From positions 124,001 to 188,000 of the forward strand of contig WPHV01000008.1 of NCBI GenBank assembly GCA_009744235.1: DNA of 64,000 nt. The letters run 5' to 3'. This DNA comes from Gillisella vitis (GTDB lineage Bacteria; Pseudomonadota; Alphaproteobacteria; Rhizobiales; Rhizobiaceae). The stretch's first letter is position 1; every line of letters begins with the position of its first letter. The translations under genes were made by a program, and so were the position numbers. Positions 1-8,107 of this stretch are shown here, piece by piece. Below the pieces are notes generated by a model, which saw only the letters and a program-made list of their open reading frames with translations, ran no database searches and was not told the DNA's origin.

Positions 1-89
1 ATCTGGTAAAGCGACGGGAGGATCATCTTATGGGCGAGATCACCGGTCACGCCGAACACCACGAGGGCATCGGATCTGCCTTGCATCAT
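1..89 (-). CDS. zwf: glucose-6-phosphate 1-dehydrogenase, N-terminal fragment (runs off the window)
   Basis: Only the first 29 codons are inside the window. The ATG at 89 overlaps the gnd stop codon (ATGA), so translation is coupled to gnd. The reading begins MMQGRSDALVVFGVTGDLAH, which contains the GxTGDL nucleotide-binding loop typical of Zwf. The enzyme would oxidise glucose-6-phosphate to 6-phosphogluconolactone with NAD(P)+ in the cytosol and so feed gnd. Because just the N terminus is visible, family assignment rests on this motif and on the gnd neighbour. Confidence 0.82.
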   Translation of the reverse strand, partial: MMQGRSDALVVFGVTGDLAHKMILPSLYQ

Positions 90-1099
90 GACGTGCTCTC
101 CGGCTTCTCCACATGGCCGCCAAAGGCGTGCCGCATTGCAGAGAGAAGCTTGTTGGCAAATTCATCGTTGTCACGTGACGTGAAGCGTCCGAACAAGGCA
201 GAAGACAGGACAGGAGCCGGCACGCCGGTCTCGACCGCCGCCTGCAATGTCCAACGGCCTTCGCCGGAATCCGACACGCGACCGCCATACTGTGACAGTT
301 GCGGATCCTGCTTCAACGCGGATGCCGTGAGATCGAGAAGCCAGGAGCCGATGACGCTGCCATGGCGCCAGACTTCAGTCACGGCAACCAGATCAAGGTC
401 AAAACGGTAATATTGCGGATCCCGCAATGGTGCGGTTTCGGCATCGGCGTCACGCACCTCGCTGCCTGCATCAGCAGCCTTCAGGATGTTCAGCCCTTCG
501 GCATAGGCGGCCATGATGCCATATTCGATCCCATTATGGACCATCTTGACAAAGTGACCGGCACCCGGCGGCCCACAATGCAGATAACCTTCCGTTCCGG
601 TGTCGGCTGTGCCGCCCGTCGCCCCTGTACCGTCTTTTCCGGGAGCAAGGGACGCAAAGATAGGATCGAGATGCTGCGCCGCTTTCTTCTCAGCACCGAT
701 CATCAGGCTATAGCCACGATCCAGACCCCAGACCCCGCCGCTGGTGCCGACGTCAACGAAGGAGATACCCTTTGAACCAAGCTCGGTTCCCAGATCGACC
801 GCGTCGCGGTAGTAAGAGTTTCCGCCATCGATCAGAATATCGCCGCTTGTCATCTCGCCAGCCAGTTCGCGGGCTATCTGGCCGGTAATGGCGGCTGGCA
901 GCATCAGCCAGACAACACGCGGCGTGGCCAATTTGGCGACAAATTCGGCGTAGCTCGCCGCGCCGACAGCGCCTTCGGACTCAAGAGAAGCAACGTTTTG
1001 CGGATTGACGTCATAGACGACGCATTGATGCCCCGCCTTTATCAACCGCCGCACCATGTTGGCACCCATACGACCCAGGCCGACCATTCCCAATTGCAT
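86..1099 (-). CDS. gnd: 6-phosphogluconate dehydrogenase, decarboxylating, short NAD-type
   Basis: Converts 6-phosphogluconate to ribulose-5-phosphate, CO2 and NAD(P)H. At 337 residues it belongs to the short GntZ/YqeC-like class, not the roughly 470-residue classical enzyme. Visible motifs are the Rossmann loop GLGRMG (7-12), DGGNS (91-95), the substrate loop GTSGGVWG (118-125) and the catalytic stretch GHFVKMVHNG with K185. The start is the ATG at 1099, with GGAG six bases upstream; a TTG in frame at 1114 is less likely because it has no such site. It lies between the glucoamylase gene and zwf on the same strand with almost no spacing, which makes a three-gene glucose-processing operon. Confidence 0.93.
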   Translation of the reverse strand: MQLGMVGLGRMGANMVRRLIKAGHQCVVYDVNPQNVASLESEGAVGAASYAEFVAKLATPRVVWLMLPAAITGQIARELAGEMTSGDILIDGGNSYYRDAVDLGTELGSKGISFVDVGTSGGVWGLDRGYSLMIGAEKKAAQHLDPIFASLAPGKDGTGATGGTADTGTEGYLHCGPPGAGHFVKMVHNGIEYGIMAAYAEGLNILKAADAGSEVRDADAETAPLRDPQYYRFDLDLVAVTEVWRHGSVIGSWLLDLTASALKQDPQLSQYGGRVSDSGEGRWTLQAAVETGVPAPVLSSALFGRFTSRDNDEFANKLLSAMRHAFGGHVEKPESTS

Positions 1100-1117
1100 G
1101 TCTATCTCCGTCAAACG

Positions 1118-3523
1118 TTACGCTATGATCTGAACTTTGAAATTGGCATTTTCCCAGAGATCAGCCTCCAGCCAGAGGAAAGTGAACACCAGTTGTTGGC
1201 CGATTACGCCGTCCGCGAGGTCGATATCGACAACATGGGTCCCGAGACCGGTTTCGCGTGTCCTGGTGTCCGCCACCTCATGCCAGCCCGTAGCGCTCCA
1301 ATGCACCATGGCCGATGCGTCCAGTTCCAGCCGCAATGTCTTGCCGTGGGGTATGGTGGAAATCTGATTGTTGAAACGCCAGATGCGCAGGGTTGATGGC
1401 GTCTGATGTTTTACATAGCGCTCAACTGTCTGCGGCGGCATGTCAAAAACCGCGCCATCGTTCAGCGAACGCAACAGCTTGATGTATTCCGCATGCGCCC
1501 AGACGAGTGGCATGGCACTGCCCGACGGGCGGCCCAGAAATAACTCGCGTTCGGGGAGATCGGGTCCGTCCCAGCTCTGCTCGGGCAGAAGACCCTCTGT
1601 CCCAGCCGAAGCCTCAAGCGTCTCCAGAAGCCGTTCGGCCATGTCGCGATGTCCAGCCGCCAACTCGTAATGTGCGCGCTCGCCCGCCAGCAATGGCCAC
1701 GGACGCCCCTGGCCGATGCCATCGAACGGGCTGCCATCAGGATGTTCGCCATAACCGTCACCCGTGTAGCGATACCAGAGCGGACCTTGCGGCAGATCGA
1801 TCTTCAATTGATGGTCGATAACCTTTATCGTGTCGAGGATCCTCGGATCGTCAGCGGCCCGCAACCCGAAGCGAACAAGCGCCAGGGCGTCGGGGCTGAT
1901 AACGTCACGGGTCGGCAATATCGACGTGTCGGCTGCCCGGTTGCGGATAATGGTCTGCCCTTGACTGCCCGTCGCCACGTCGGTGACATCAAGACCCCCG
2001 ATGCGGACATAATAGCCTTTCACGCCGACGACATCGCAAAGGGTGGAATCGCTGGTATAAGTCCAGTTTTCAATCTGCTCATTCCAGCAGTCGGCGGTTT
2101 CGCGCAAATGGTGGGCCACATCAGGCTCGCCGACACGGTCCAGAATGTCTGCGCCGGCCAGCAATGCTGCAATCTCGACGGCCAGGGTGAACGGGCTATA
2201 ACCGCCATCTTCTTCCCAGCGGTCCTGGCTGGTGGCCGGCCCATTTGCGATGGTGTAGCCAGCCGCCTTGCGGATCATTGGAAGGAATCGGTTCAGCAGC
2301 GTGTCCGGCAGATGGCCATTTCGATACAGGAGATCGGCCAGCAGAATAGGAAAAGCGCATTCATCCATCTGCACCCCGAGCCAATAGGGCTTGCCATCCA
2401 GCCAGAGATTCTGCGGCCAACGACCGGACGCCAACTGAACCTCGCGCAGATATTCCAGGATTTCGATTGCTTCCTTCCAGTCGCCAGCCGCAAGAAAGCC
2501 ACCCGCGCTTTCCACGAGATCGCGAGGCCAGACAAGGTGATAGCCACCCAGATCATCATCCCCCTTGCTCGCCCCCCAAGGAATGGACAGGCTGGCAACA
2601 ACCGCTCCTCGCCGATCAGCGGCGCGATGGGCTGCAAGCACGGCAGTCGAGACGCGGTACATATTGATGGGCTTTGCGGTCTCGCGGTCCAGATCGTAGA
2701 GGCCTTTCTGCCAGCCGCGCCAGTTCGCGCAATACATGCCGAAAGCGACATCGAATCCATCGCGCAGACTGGCGAGTGCCTGGGCGCCCGCTTCCGTTTC
2801 CGACTGGCCAAAGCTGAGGGCCAGAATTGCGGTGTTGGCACTTTCCGTGAACGGGATTTGCCCTGTCAGAGCGGTATTGCCATCATCGGCACGCTGATAT
2901 TGGGGATCGAGACTGCCGTTTTGCAGCAATTGGCTATAGCCATCGGACTGCCCGGCAAAACCCGCAGAGCGTTCGCCCCAAGGGAGCGATGATCCAAGCG
3001 CAAGATACCGTGATCGGCCGCTTGCAAAGAGAAGCGTGGTATCATCCTGCTCACCGATCCATGCGGAATTATCCATCCCGGCGTTGACAAGATGAGGCGC
3101 AAGCAGCGCATAGACCTTGTAATCGGATATGTTACCGACCAAAGGCATGAACGTGATGCTCTGGAGAACGGTTGCGCGAGCAGGATCGGAAATGATCTGC
3201 TTTTCGATCCGGTAGCGGCCATCTCGTGACATGTTGACGACATGAAACGCCAGTACGCCGCTTTCGACCTGATGGGTCGTTGTGGTGCAATCGCGCTTTT
3301 CCTCGGAAAAATATCCTTCAGGACCAATAACGAGCAACCCAAGATCTCGAATACAGGCGCTGTCCACTCTGGGATAATAGACCTCATTCAGCACCCCATG
3401 GCTCAACGTGAACCAGACGGGAGACCGGGCGGAAAGCGCAGTACCCAAACCACTCTTTGCGCTCGACGTCCAACGCGCTTGAATTCCTGGATTGCCGGGA
3501 GCAAAATCAAAGAGGGTTGTCAA
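1118..3523 (-). CDS. glucan 1,4-alpha-glucosidase (GH15 glucoamylase)
   Basis: An 801-residue protein of the GH15 bacterial/archaeal glucoamylase type, which releases glucose from the non-reducing ends of alpha-1,4-glucans. The N-terminal third, with its SHGVLNEVYYPRVD segment, is the typical beta-sandwich; the (alpha/alpha)6 catalytic domain follows, with GYHLVWPRDLVES and the later QSWDGPDLPE/GSAMPLVWAHAEY segments. No clear signal peptide is seen, so it probably acts in the cytosol. The start appears to be TTG at 3523, preceded by AAGGGG at a suitable distance; no ATG is available nearby. Downstream gnd begins about 20 bp after the stop. The arrangement suggests that storage or imported glucans are channelled into the oxidative pentose-phosphate route. 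Confidence 0.88.
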   Translation of the reverse strand: MTTLFDFAPGNPGIQARWTSSAKSGLGTALSARSPVWFTLSHGVLNEVYYPRVDSACIRDLGLLVIGPEGYFSEEKRDCTTTTHQVESGVLAFHVVNMSRDGRYRIEKQIISDPARATVLQSITFMPLVGNISDYKVYALLAPHLVNAGMDNSAWIGEQDDTTLLFASGRSRYLALGSSLPWGERSAGFAGQSDGYSQLLQNGSLDPQYQRADDGNTALTGQIPFTESANTAILALSFGQSETEAGAQALASLRDGFDVAFGMYCANWRGWQKGLYDLDRETAKPINMYRVSTAVLAAHRAADRRGAVVASLSIPWGASKGDDDLGGYHLVWPRDLVESAGGFLAAGDWKEAIEILEYLREVQLASGRWPQNLWLDGKPYWLGVQMDECAFPILLADLLYRNGHLPDTLLNRFLPMIRKAAGYTIANGPATSQDRWEEDGGYSPFTLAVEIAALLAGADILDRVGEPDVAHHLRETADCWNEQIENWTYTSDSTLCDVVGVKGYYVRIGGLDVTDVATGSQGQTIIRNRAADTSILPTRDVISPDALALVRFGLRAADDPRILDTIKVIDHQLKIDLPQGPLWYRYTGDGYGEHPDGSPFDGIGQGRPWPLLAGERAHYELAAGHRDMAERLLETLEASAGTEGLLPEQSWDGPDLPERELFLGRPSGSAMPLVWAHAEYIKLLRSLNDGAVFDMPPQTVERYVKHQTPSTLRIWRFNNQISTIPHGKTLRLELDASAMVHWSATGWHEVADTRTRETGLGTHVVDIDLADGVIGQQLVFTFLWLEADLWENANFKVQIIA

Positions 3524-3712
3524 CTGCGTTCCCCTTGCTATGCAAGCCCGATAACGACTTATCGGCTCTCAAATATGTCGGATGTTGATCCAGAATACAT
3601 AAGGCCGTTTTGTGATTTGGCCGTGCAAATAGTCGTGATTGTTATGAAATCGCTCTGAACGGCATTCCGGTTGCCGTGGCTTACGCGAGTGCGACTTTCT
3701 TGGGCGCGATTT

Positions 3713-5116
3713 TCAGAAGAAGGTGCCGGCCATTTGGGGAGACCCCTCCAGGGCGTGGCCCATAAATTCCAGCGCAGCCTTGAGGGTCTCCCGGCGTATG
3801 GGGCCGCCGAGGCAAACCCGAACGGCTTCCTCGGCCACGCCATCGACAGTGAAGGCATCACTTGCGACGACACCAATGCCGGATGCGCGCATGTGCGTGC
3901 CGAAGGTTGAGCGCGTCCACCCATTCGTCAAGGGTAGCCAGATGTTGAAGCTGATGGGATCGCTTTGATAGCTGCCCGCCGGTAGCACTTCGGCAACGAG
4001 CGCCTGGCGGGCGGCGGCCTCGGTGCGGATAAAGCGCAGGATACTGTCGGCTGTCCCATCCTCGATCCAGCGGGTGGCAAGAGCGGCTGAAAGCGGCGAG
4101 GCCATCACGCTTGCCGTCCGCATGGCGCTGGCAAAGGGCCAGGCTGCCTTGGTGTCGGGAACGACGACATAGGCAAGCCGCAGGCCTGCACCGATGCATT
4201 TCGCCAATCCGCCAATATGCCAGGTGAGATCCGGCGCCATCGCGGCAAGCGGCGCTGGGCTATGAAGCGGGATGAACCCATAGGCATCATCCTCGACGAT
4301 CGGAACATGATATTTGCGGGCGACCGCGCAAATTTCCTCCCGTCGCTTTTCGGGTATGGTGAGGGTCATCGGGTTCTGAAGCGTCGGATTGAGATACAGC
4401 GCCTTAGGCCTGCCAGTCTCGCAGATTTCGGCAAATGCGCCGGGGATAATGCCCTCCGCATCCATCGGCAGGCCTGTCAGATTAAGGCGGAGCTGGGCTG
4501 CAATCGAGCGCATGCCGGGATAGGTAATGTTCTCGGAGAGCACCATTTCCCCTGGTTTTGCCAGAAGTCCGAAAATCGCCAGAAGGGCCGGATGGGCGCC
4601 GGGTGTGACGAAGATACGTTCCTGGGAGGGAACCAGGCCACGGCGGCTGAGCCATGATGCGGCGGCCTCCTTGTCCATGCCAGCTCCACCGAACCCCTGA
4701 TAGCGCAGAAGCGGGATCATATTGGTCGCGACGGCGGACAGCCCCTCCTGCATGCGCGCCAGAAGATCCGGATCATCAGGCTCCGGCGGCATGTTCATCG
4801 AGAAATCGACCACCGACATGCGCCGGGTATCCAGTGCGGCCTGCGATACGAAGCCGCGCCGTTGCTTTTCAGGACCGCCAGTCACGAAGGTTCCGCGTCC
4901 GACATGGGTCGCCACAAGTCCGCGCTTTTGCGCCTCGACATAACCGCGCGCAACAGTCGTAAAATCGATGCCCAGCCGTTTGGCAAGGTCTCTTTGCGGC
5001 GGCAACCTGTCGCCCACCAGAAGCCTGCCGCTTTTCAAATCCATCTCGATAACGTCGGCGATCGCCAGGTAACGCGGGCCGTCGCTGCGGGAGAGGTCGG
5101 GAGTCCAGGTTTTCAT
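3713..5116 (-). CDS. MocR-type regulator: GntR winged helix fused to an aminotransferase-like domain
   Basis: 467 residues. An N-terminal GntR winged-helix domain (about 10-80, with RLPPQRDLAKRLGIDFTTVA) is followed by a fold-type I PLP aminotransferase-like domain. The PLP lysine is most likely the one in LAKCIGAGLRLAY. MocR proteins such as PdxR, GabR and TauR use PLP or a PLP adduct as a signal and bind direct repeats. This gene is divergent from the Nit1C cluster, and the spacer holds three ATTGACTG copies, so it may regulate itself and perhaps Nit1C; that link is inference. The start is the ATG at 5116. It could also act only on a distant amine-metabolism gene. Confidence 0.9.
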   Translation of the reverse strand: MKTWTPDLSRSDGPRYLAIADVIEMDLKSGRLLVGDRLPPQRDLAKRLGIDFTTVARGYVEAQKRGLVATHVGRGTFVTGGPEKQRRGFVSQAALDTRRMSVVDFSMNMPPEPDDPDLLARMQEGLSAVATNMIPLLRYQGFGGAGMDKEAAASWLSRRGLVPSQERIFVTPGAHPALLAIFGLLAKPGEMVLSENITYPGMRSIAAQLRLNLTGLPMDAEGIIPGAFAEICETGRPKALYLNPTLQNPMTLTIPEKRREEICAVARKYHVPIVEDDAYGFIPLHSPAPLAAMAPDLTWHIGGLAKCIGAGLRLAYVVVPDTKAAWPFASAMRTASVMASPLSAALATRWIEDGTADSILRFIRTEAAARQALVAEVLPAGSYQSDPISFNIWLPLTNGWTRSTFGTHMRASGIGVVASDAFTVDGVAEEAVRVCLGGPIRRETLKAALEFMGHALEGSPQMAGTFF

Positions 5117-5137
5117 GAAAACTCATCGATATTGAAC

Positions 5138-5334
5138 ATTGACTGTATATTGTTGCTTTCTCTGCCTGTCACTCAAGAAAATAGGTTTTCAACGGAAATG
5201 GAAGCCGTCATGTATCAGATAGCGCCAATTGATCGCATATTGACTGCACTCAAAGCCGACCGTCGCGCTTATGGGTTTGGCAGAGATTTGCCCTTATATT
5301 GGCACTACACTTAGTTCACTCTCCATATTGACTG
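5138..5334. promoter_or_regulatory. three direct ATTGACTG repeats, candidate MocR operator
   Basis: Identical 8-mers ATTGACTG lie at 5138-5145, 5239-5246 and 5327-5334. A shorter copy, ATGACTG, is at 5340-5346. All are in the same orientation in the spacer between the MocR gene and Nit1C. MocR regulators generally recognise direct repeats, so these are the natural operator candidates. No binding data exist here. Confidence 0.4.
5197..5314 (+). CDS. possible 38-residue peptide ORF in the Nit1C upstream region
   Basis: An ATG at 5197 (or 5209) opens a short frame ending at 5314. The predicted peptide has a charged helical segment followed by RAYGFGRDLPLYWHYT. It does not match anything I recognise and may be chance. 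It would overlap one candidate operator copy. Confidence 0.18.
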
Positions 5335-5388
5335 GAAAAATGACTGCAAATTCTCAAGTTTTGATTTGATAATAGGCAAAACCTCATC

Positions 5389-5404
5389 TGGCATAGGCTT
5401 TGCA
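5389..5404 (+). promoter_or_regulatory. sigma-54 (RpoN) promoter of the Nit1C cluster
   Basis: TGGCATAGGCTTTGCA matches the consensus TGGCAYRNNNNTTGCW at every fixed position. The GG (-24) is at 5390-5391 and the GC (-12) at 5402-5403, exactly ten bases apart. Transcription would begin near 5415, about 40 bases before the first Nit1C ATG at 5457. This fits nitrogen-status control through RpoN. Confidence 0.8.
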
Positions 5405-5417
5405 ATTGAATGGTAGT

Positions 5418-5434
5418 GGCCCGTCACGTGGGCC
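5418..5434 (+). other. small hairpin in the Nit1C leader
   Basis: GGCCC and GGGCC flank GTCACGT just upstream of the AGGAG ribosome-binding site at 5446-5450. The stem is only five base pairs, so a regulatory role is uncertain. Confidence 0.25.
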
Positions 5435-5456
5435 GACCTCGAAACAGGAGCCATTC

Positions 5457-5939
5457 ATGCCCGCAATCACTGCACCGGCCCACGCTGATGGGGACTTCTT
5501 CGTTGATTACGAAGAAAAAGTTTTCGAAGACATCCAGGCCAATGAAGGCGAAAAAGCCCTCATCACCTTCCACACCGTTGCTTTTGAAGGCTCTATCGGC
5601 CTCGTCAATCTGCTTCAGGCCAAACGCCTCAAGCGCAAGGGCTATGACACGTCCATATTGCTCTATGGTCCCGGCGTCACCCTGGGTATCCAGCGGGGCT
5701 TCCCCAAGCTCGGCTCGGAGGCTTTCCCGGGGCATTTGAACTTCAACAACCAGATCAAGGGTTTTCTGGAAGAAGGCGGCAAGGTCTATGCCTGCCGTTT
5801 TGCCCTCCAGGCGCTCTACGGCCATGGCGAGCCTGCGTTGATCCCCGGCATCACGCCCATCAGCCCGCTGGATGTGCTGGACCTGATGCTCATCCACCGT
5901 CGTGCCGGGGCTGTCATTCTGGACACCTGGACACTCTGA
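5457..5939 (+). CDS. MSMEG_0572/Sll0783 family nitrogen starvation response protein (Nit1C gene 1)
   Basis: A 160-residue soluble protein, the usual first gene of Nit1C clusters. The segment [29 protein letters not shown] followed by a hydrophobic strand looks like a small alpha/beta fold of DsrE type; that comparison is by eye. Its homologue Sll0783 in Synechocystis is induced by nitrogen starvation and affects polyhydroxybutyrate formation, but no biochemical activity is settled. The start is the ATG at 5457 with AGGAG seven bases upstream; the longer in-frame opening at 5400 overlaps the -12 element and is not used. It is separated from the nitrilase gene by 79 bp containing two hairpins, unlike the other Nit1C junctions. 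Confidence 0.9.
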   Translation: MPAITAPAHADGDFFVDYEEKVFEDIQANEGEKALITFHTVAFEGSIGLVNLLQAKRLKRKGYDTSILLYGPGVTLGIQRGFPKLGSEAFPGHLNFNNQIKGFLEEGGKVYACRFALQALYGHGEPALIPGITPISPLDVLDLMLIHRRAGAVILDTWTL

Positions 5940-5947
5940 CTTACCCC

Positions 5948-5990
5948 CGCGCTCTGATCAGCGCGCCCGGAAGGCGGGGCCAGCCCCGCC
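5948..5990 (+). other. two tandem intercistronic hairpins after Nit1C gene 1
   Basis: CGCGCT (5948-5953) pairs with AGCGCG (5960-5965), and GGCGGGGC (5973-5980) pairs with GCCCCGCC (5983-5990) with a two-base CA spacer. There is no T-tract, so they look more like mRNA 3'-end stabilisers or processing signals than full terminators. They could raise gene 1 over the rest of the operon. Confidence 0.5.
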
Positions 5991-6018
5991 TCCTTCACCC
6001 CAATCCAAGGAATTCGTC

Positions 6019-7062
6019 ATGGAGAAAAGCAGGACCGTTCGGGCTGCCGCCGCACAGATCGCGCCGGATCTCACCTCACGCGACAAAACGCTTGCCCGCG
6101 TGCTGGAAACAATCCGCGAGGCGGCTGGCAAAGGCGCGGAGCTCATCGTTTTTCCAGAAACCTTCGTTCCCTGGTATCCCTATTTTTCCTTCGTCCTGCC
6201 ACCGGTTCTGTCTGGCCGCGAACATCTCCGGCTCTACGACGAGGCTGTCACCATTCCGAGTGTCACGACCGAGGCCGTGGCGTCAGCGGCACGCGAGCAC
6301 GGCATCGTCGTCGCACTCGGCGTCAACGAACGGGATCATGGCACGCTTTACAATACGCAACTCGTTTTCGATGCGGATGGAGAGCTTGTGCTGAACCGGC
6401 GCAAGATCACGCCGACATTCCATGAGCGGATGATCTGGGGCCAGGGCGATGCCTCCGGCCTCAAGGTGGTTGATAGCAAAATCGGCCGCATCGGCGCGCT
6501 GGCCTGCTGGGAGCACTACAATCCCCTCGCCCGTTATGCGCTGATGGCCCAGCATGAGGAAATCCACGTCGCGCAATTCCCCGGCTCCATGGTCGGACCG
6601 ATCTTTGCCGACCAGATGGAAGTGACGATCCGCCATCACGCGCTGGAAAGCGGCTGTTTCGTCGTCAACGCCACCGGCTGGCTGACCGACGAGCAGATCC
6701 GCACGATCATCCCTGAGGAAGGCCTGCAAAAGGCACTGCGCGGCGGCTGCATGACGGCGATCATTTCGCCGGAAGGCAAGCACCTGGCGCCACCGATCAC
6801 CGAGGGCGAAGGCATCCTCATTGCCGACCTGGACATGAGCCTCATTCTGAAACGCAAGCGGATGATGGATTCCGTTGGCCACTATGCCCGACCGGAACTT
6901 CTGCATCTCGTCATCGACGATCGCCCGGCACATCCGATGGTGGCCGCCCATCCTTTCCTCGAAACCGCACCGACAAGGAGCAATACCGATGGATACCAGA
7001 CCCCAGCTTTCGACGGAAACTCTGATCAACGAATTGCAGTCGTTCGGCGCGAGGCTCGTTGA
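6019..7062 (+). CDS. Nit6803-family nitrilase (NitC-type, Nit1C gene 2)
   Basis: 347 residues of the carbon-nitrogen hydrolase superfamily. The catalytic triad is visible as E47 in [12 protein letters not shown]129 in [11 protein letters not shown] and C163 in ACWEHYNP. Nitrilases turn nitriles into carboxylic acid plus ammonia. Nit6803-type enzymes accept several nitriles in vitro, and the NitC cluster has been tied genetically to growth on cyanide. The ATG at 6019 has AAGGA upstream. The 3' end overlaps the following radical SAM gene by 74 bp; the last 24 or so residues are read out of frame with that gene and look low-complexity, so the C terminus may have been extended by loss of an earlier stop. 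Confidence 0.95.
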   Translation: MEKSRTVRAAAAQIAPDLTSRDKTLARVLETIREAAGKGAELIVFPETFVPWYPYFSFVLPPVLSGREHLRLYDEAVTIPSVTTEAVASAAREHGIVVALGVNERDHGTLYNTQLVFDADGELVLNRRKITPTFHERMIWGQGDASGLKVVDSKIGRIGALACWEHYNPLARYALMAQHEEIHVAQFPGSMVGPIFADQMEVTIRHHALESGCFVVNATGWLTDEQIRTIIPEEGLQKALRGGCMTAIISPEGKHLAPPITEGEGILIADLDMSLILKRKRMMDSVGHYARPELLHLVIDDRPAHPMVAAHPFLETAPTRSNTDGYQTPAFDGNSDQRIAVVRREAR

Positions 7063-8107
7063 TCCGAAGGCCGGGCACGAAAGCCGCCGCGGTGGTGCAG
7101 GCCCTTCCGATCAAAAGGCCCTGACCATCGATGGCATGACGGTGATGGTGCCGGTACATACGGCACCCGCGTTCGAGAGTCCTTACCTCGTCGAAAAGCC
7201 TGACGACGCCGGCAATAGCCGCATCAGTCGCGACGGCCGTGTCATCGGGGAAGTCTCCTTCCCCTTGCGCCCACGCTTTTACGAGCGCTCGACGGCGGAT
7301 GGCATTCCTTATTCGCAGATTGCCGTGCTTCACGGTCGCGACGTGCTGGCAACAACCGTTCTACAGACCTGTATCCGCTACCAGAGCCGGACGAAAACCT
7401 GTCAGTTCTGCGCCATCGGCCAGTCGCTGGCGGCTGGCCGCACTGTTGCCCACAAGACGCCGGCGCAGCTCGCTGAAGTCGCCAAGGCCGCCGTGGAACT
7501 GGACGGCGTCAAGCATATGGTCATGACCACAGGCACACCGAAAGGCGACGACCGGGGAGCCGCGGTGCTTGCCGAAAGCGCCCGCGCCATCAAGGCTGCC
7601 GTCAACATCCCCATTCAAGCTCAGTGCGAGCCACCGGAAGATGACATCTGGTTTTCCCGGATGAAAGACGCCGGGGTGGATGCGCTCGGCATGCATCTCG
7701 AAGTCGTGACGCCGGAAATCCGCGCCCGCATCATGCCGGGCAAGGCGCAGGTCGGCATCGCAAAATACATGGCCTCCTTCAAGGCTGCGGTCGAGGTGTT
7801 CGGGCGCGGACAGGTCTCCACCTATATCCTCGCCGGGCTTGGAGACACACGCGAGGCCATCCTCGATATCTGCGAAAGGCTGGTGGCGATAGGCGTCTAT
7901 CCCTTCGTCGTGCCCTTCGTGCCGATCTCGGGAACGCCGCTGGAAAGCCACCCCGCACCGAAGCCGGACTTCATGCATTCAATCCTCGGCCCGCTCTCAA
8001 AAATGCTCGTAGAGAGTGGCCTGAAGGCCGTCGACATCAAGGCGGGTTGCGGAAAATGCGGCGCCTGCTCTGCCCTTTCCACCTATGAGAGGATGCTGAC
8101 CCGATGA
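6989..8107 (+). CDS. MSMEG_0568 family radical SAM protein (Nit1C gene 3)
   Basis: 372 residues. The [4Fe-4S]/SAM cysteines appear to be C128, C138 and C141 (CX9CX2C), a departure from the canonical CX3CX2C. A second group, C354, C357 and C360 in GCGKCGACS near the C terminus, could hold another cluster or metal. The middle of the protein reads as a TIM-barrel-like radical SAM core with an LQTC entry and conserved glycine-rich turns. The reaction is unknown; in Nit1C it may modify or build a substrate-binding cofactor or product. The ATG at 6989 has AAGGAG nine bases upstream and lies inside the nitrilase reading frame. Its stop overlaps the next start as ATGA. Confidence 0.92.
   Translation: MDTRPQLSTETLINELQSFGARLVDPKAGHESRRGGAGPSDQKALTIDGMTVMVPVHTAPAFESPYLVEKPDDAGNSRISRDGRVIGEVSFPLRPRFYERSTADGIPYSQIAVLHGRDVLATTVLQTCIRYQSRTKTCQFCAIGQSLAAGRTVAHKTPAQLAEVAKAAVELDGVKHMVMTTGTPKGDDRGAAVLAESARAIKAAVNIPIQAQCEPPEDDIWFSRMKDAGVDALGMHLEVVTPEIRARIMPGKAQVGIAKYMASFKAAVEVFGRGQVSTYILAGLGDTREAILDICERLVAIGVYPFVVPFVPISGTPLESHPAPKPDFMHSILGPLSKMLVESGLKAVDIKAGCGKCGACSALSTYERMLTR

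Noticed and set aside
1649-2992. 447-codon open frame on the plus strand
   Set aside because: It lies wholly antisense to the glucoamylase gene, shows no family resemblance, and is the usual third-position GC shadow.
5277-5316. Two further sigma-54-like boxes upstream of Nit1C (TTGGCAGAGATTTGCCC and TTGGCACTACACTTAGT)
   Set aside because: The first has only nine bases between GG and GC; the second has AG in place of the -12 GC. The site at 5389-5404 is far better.
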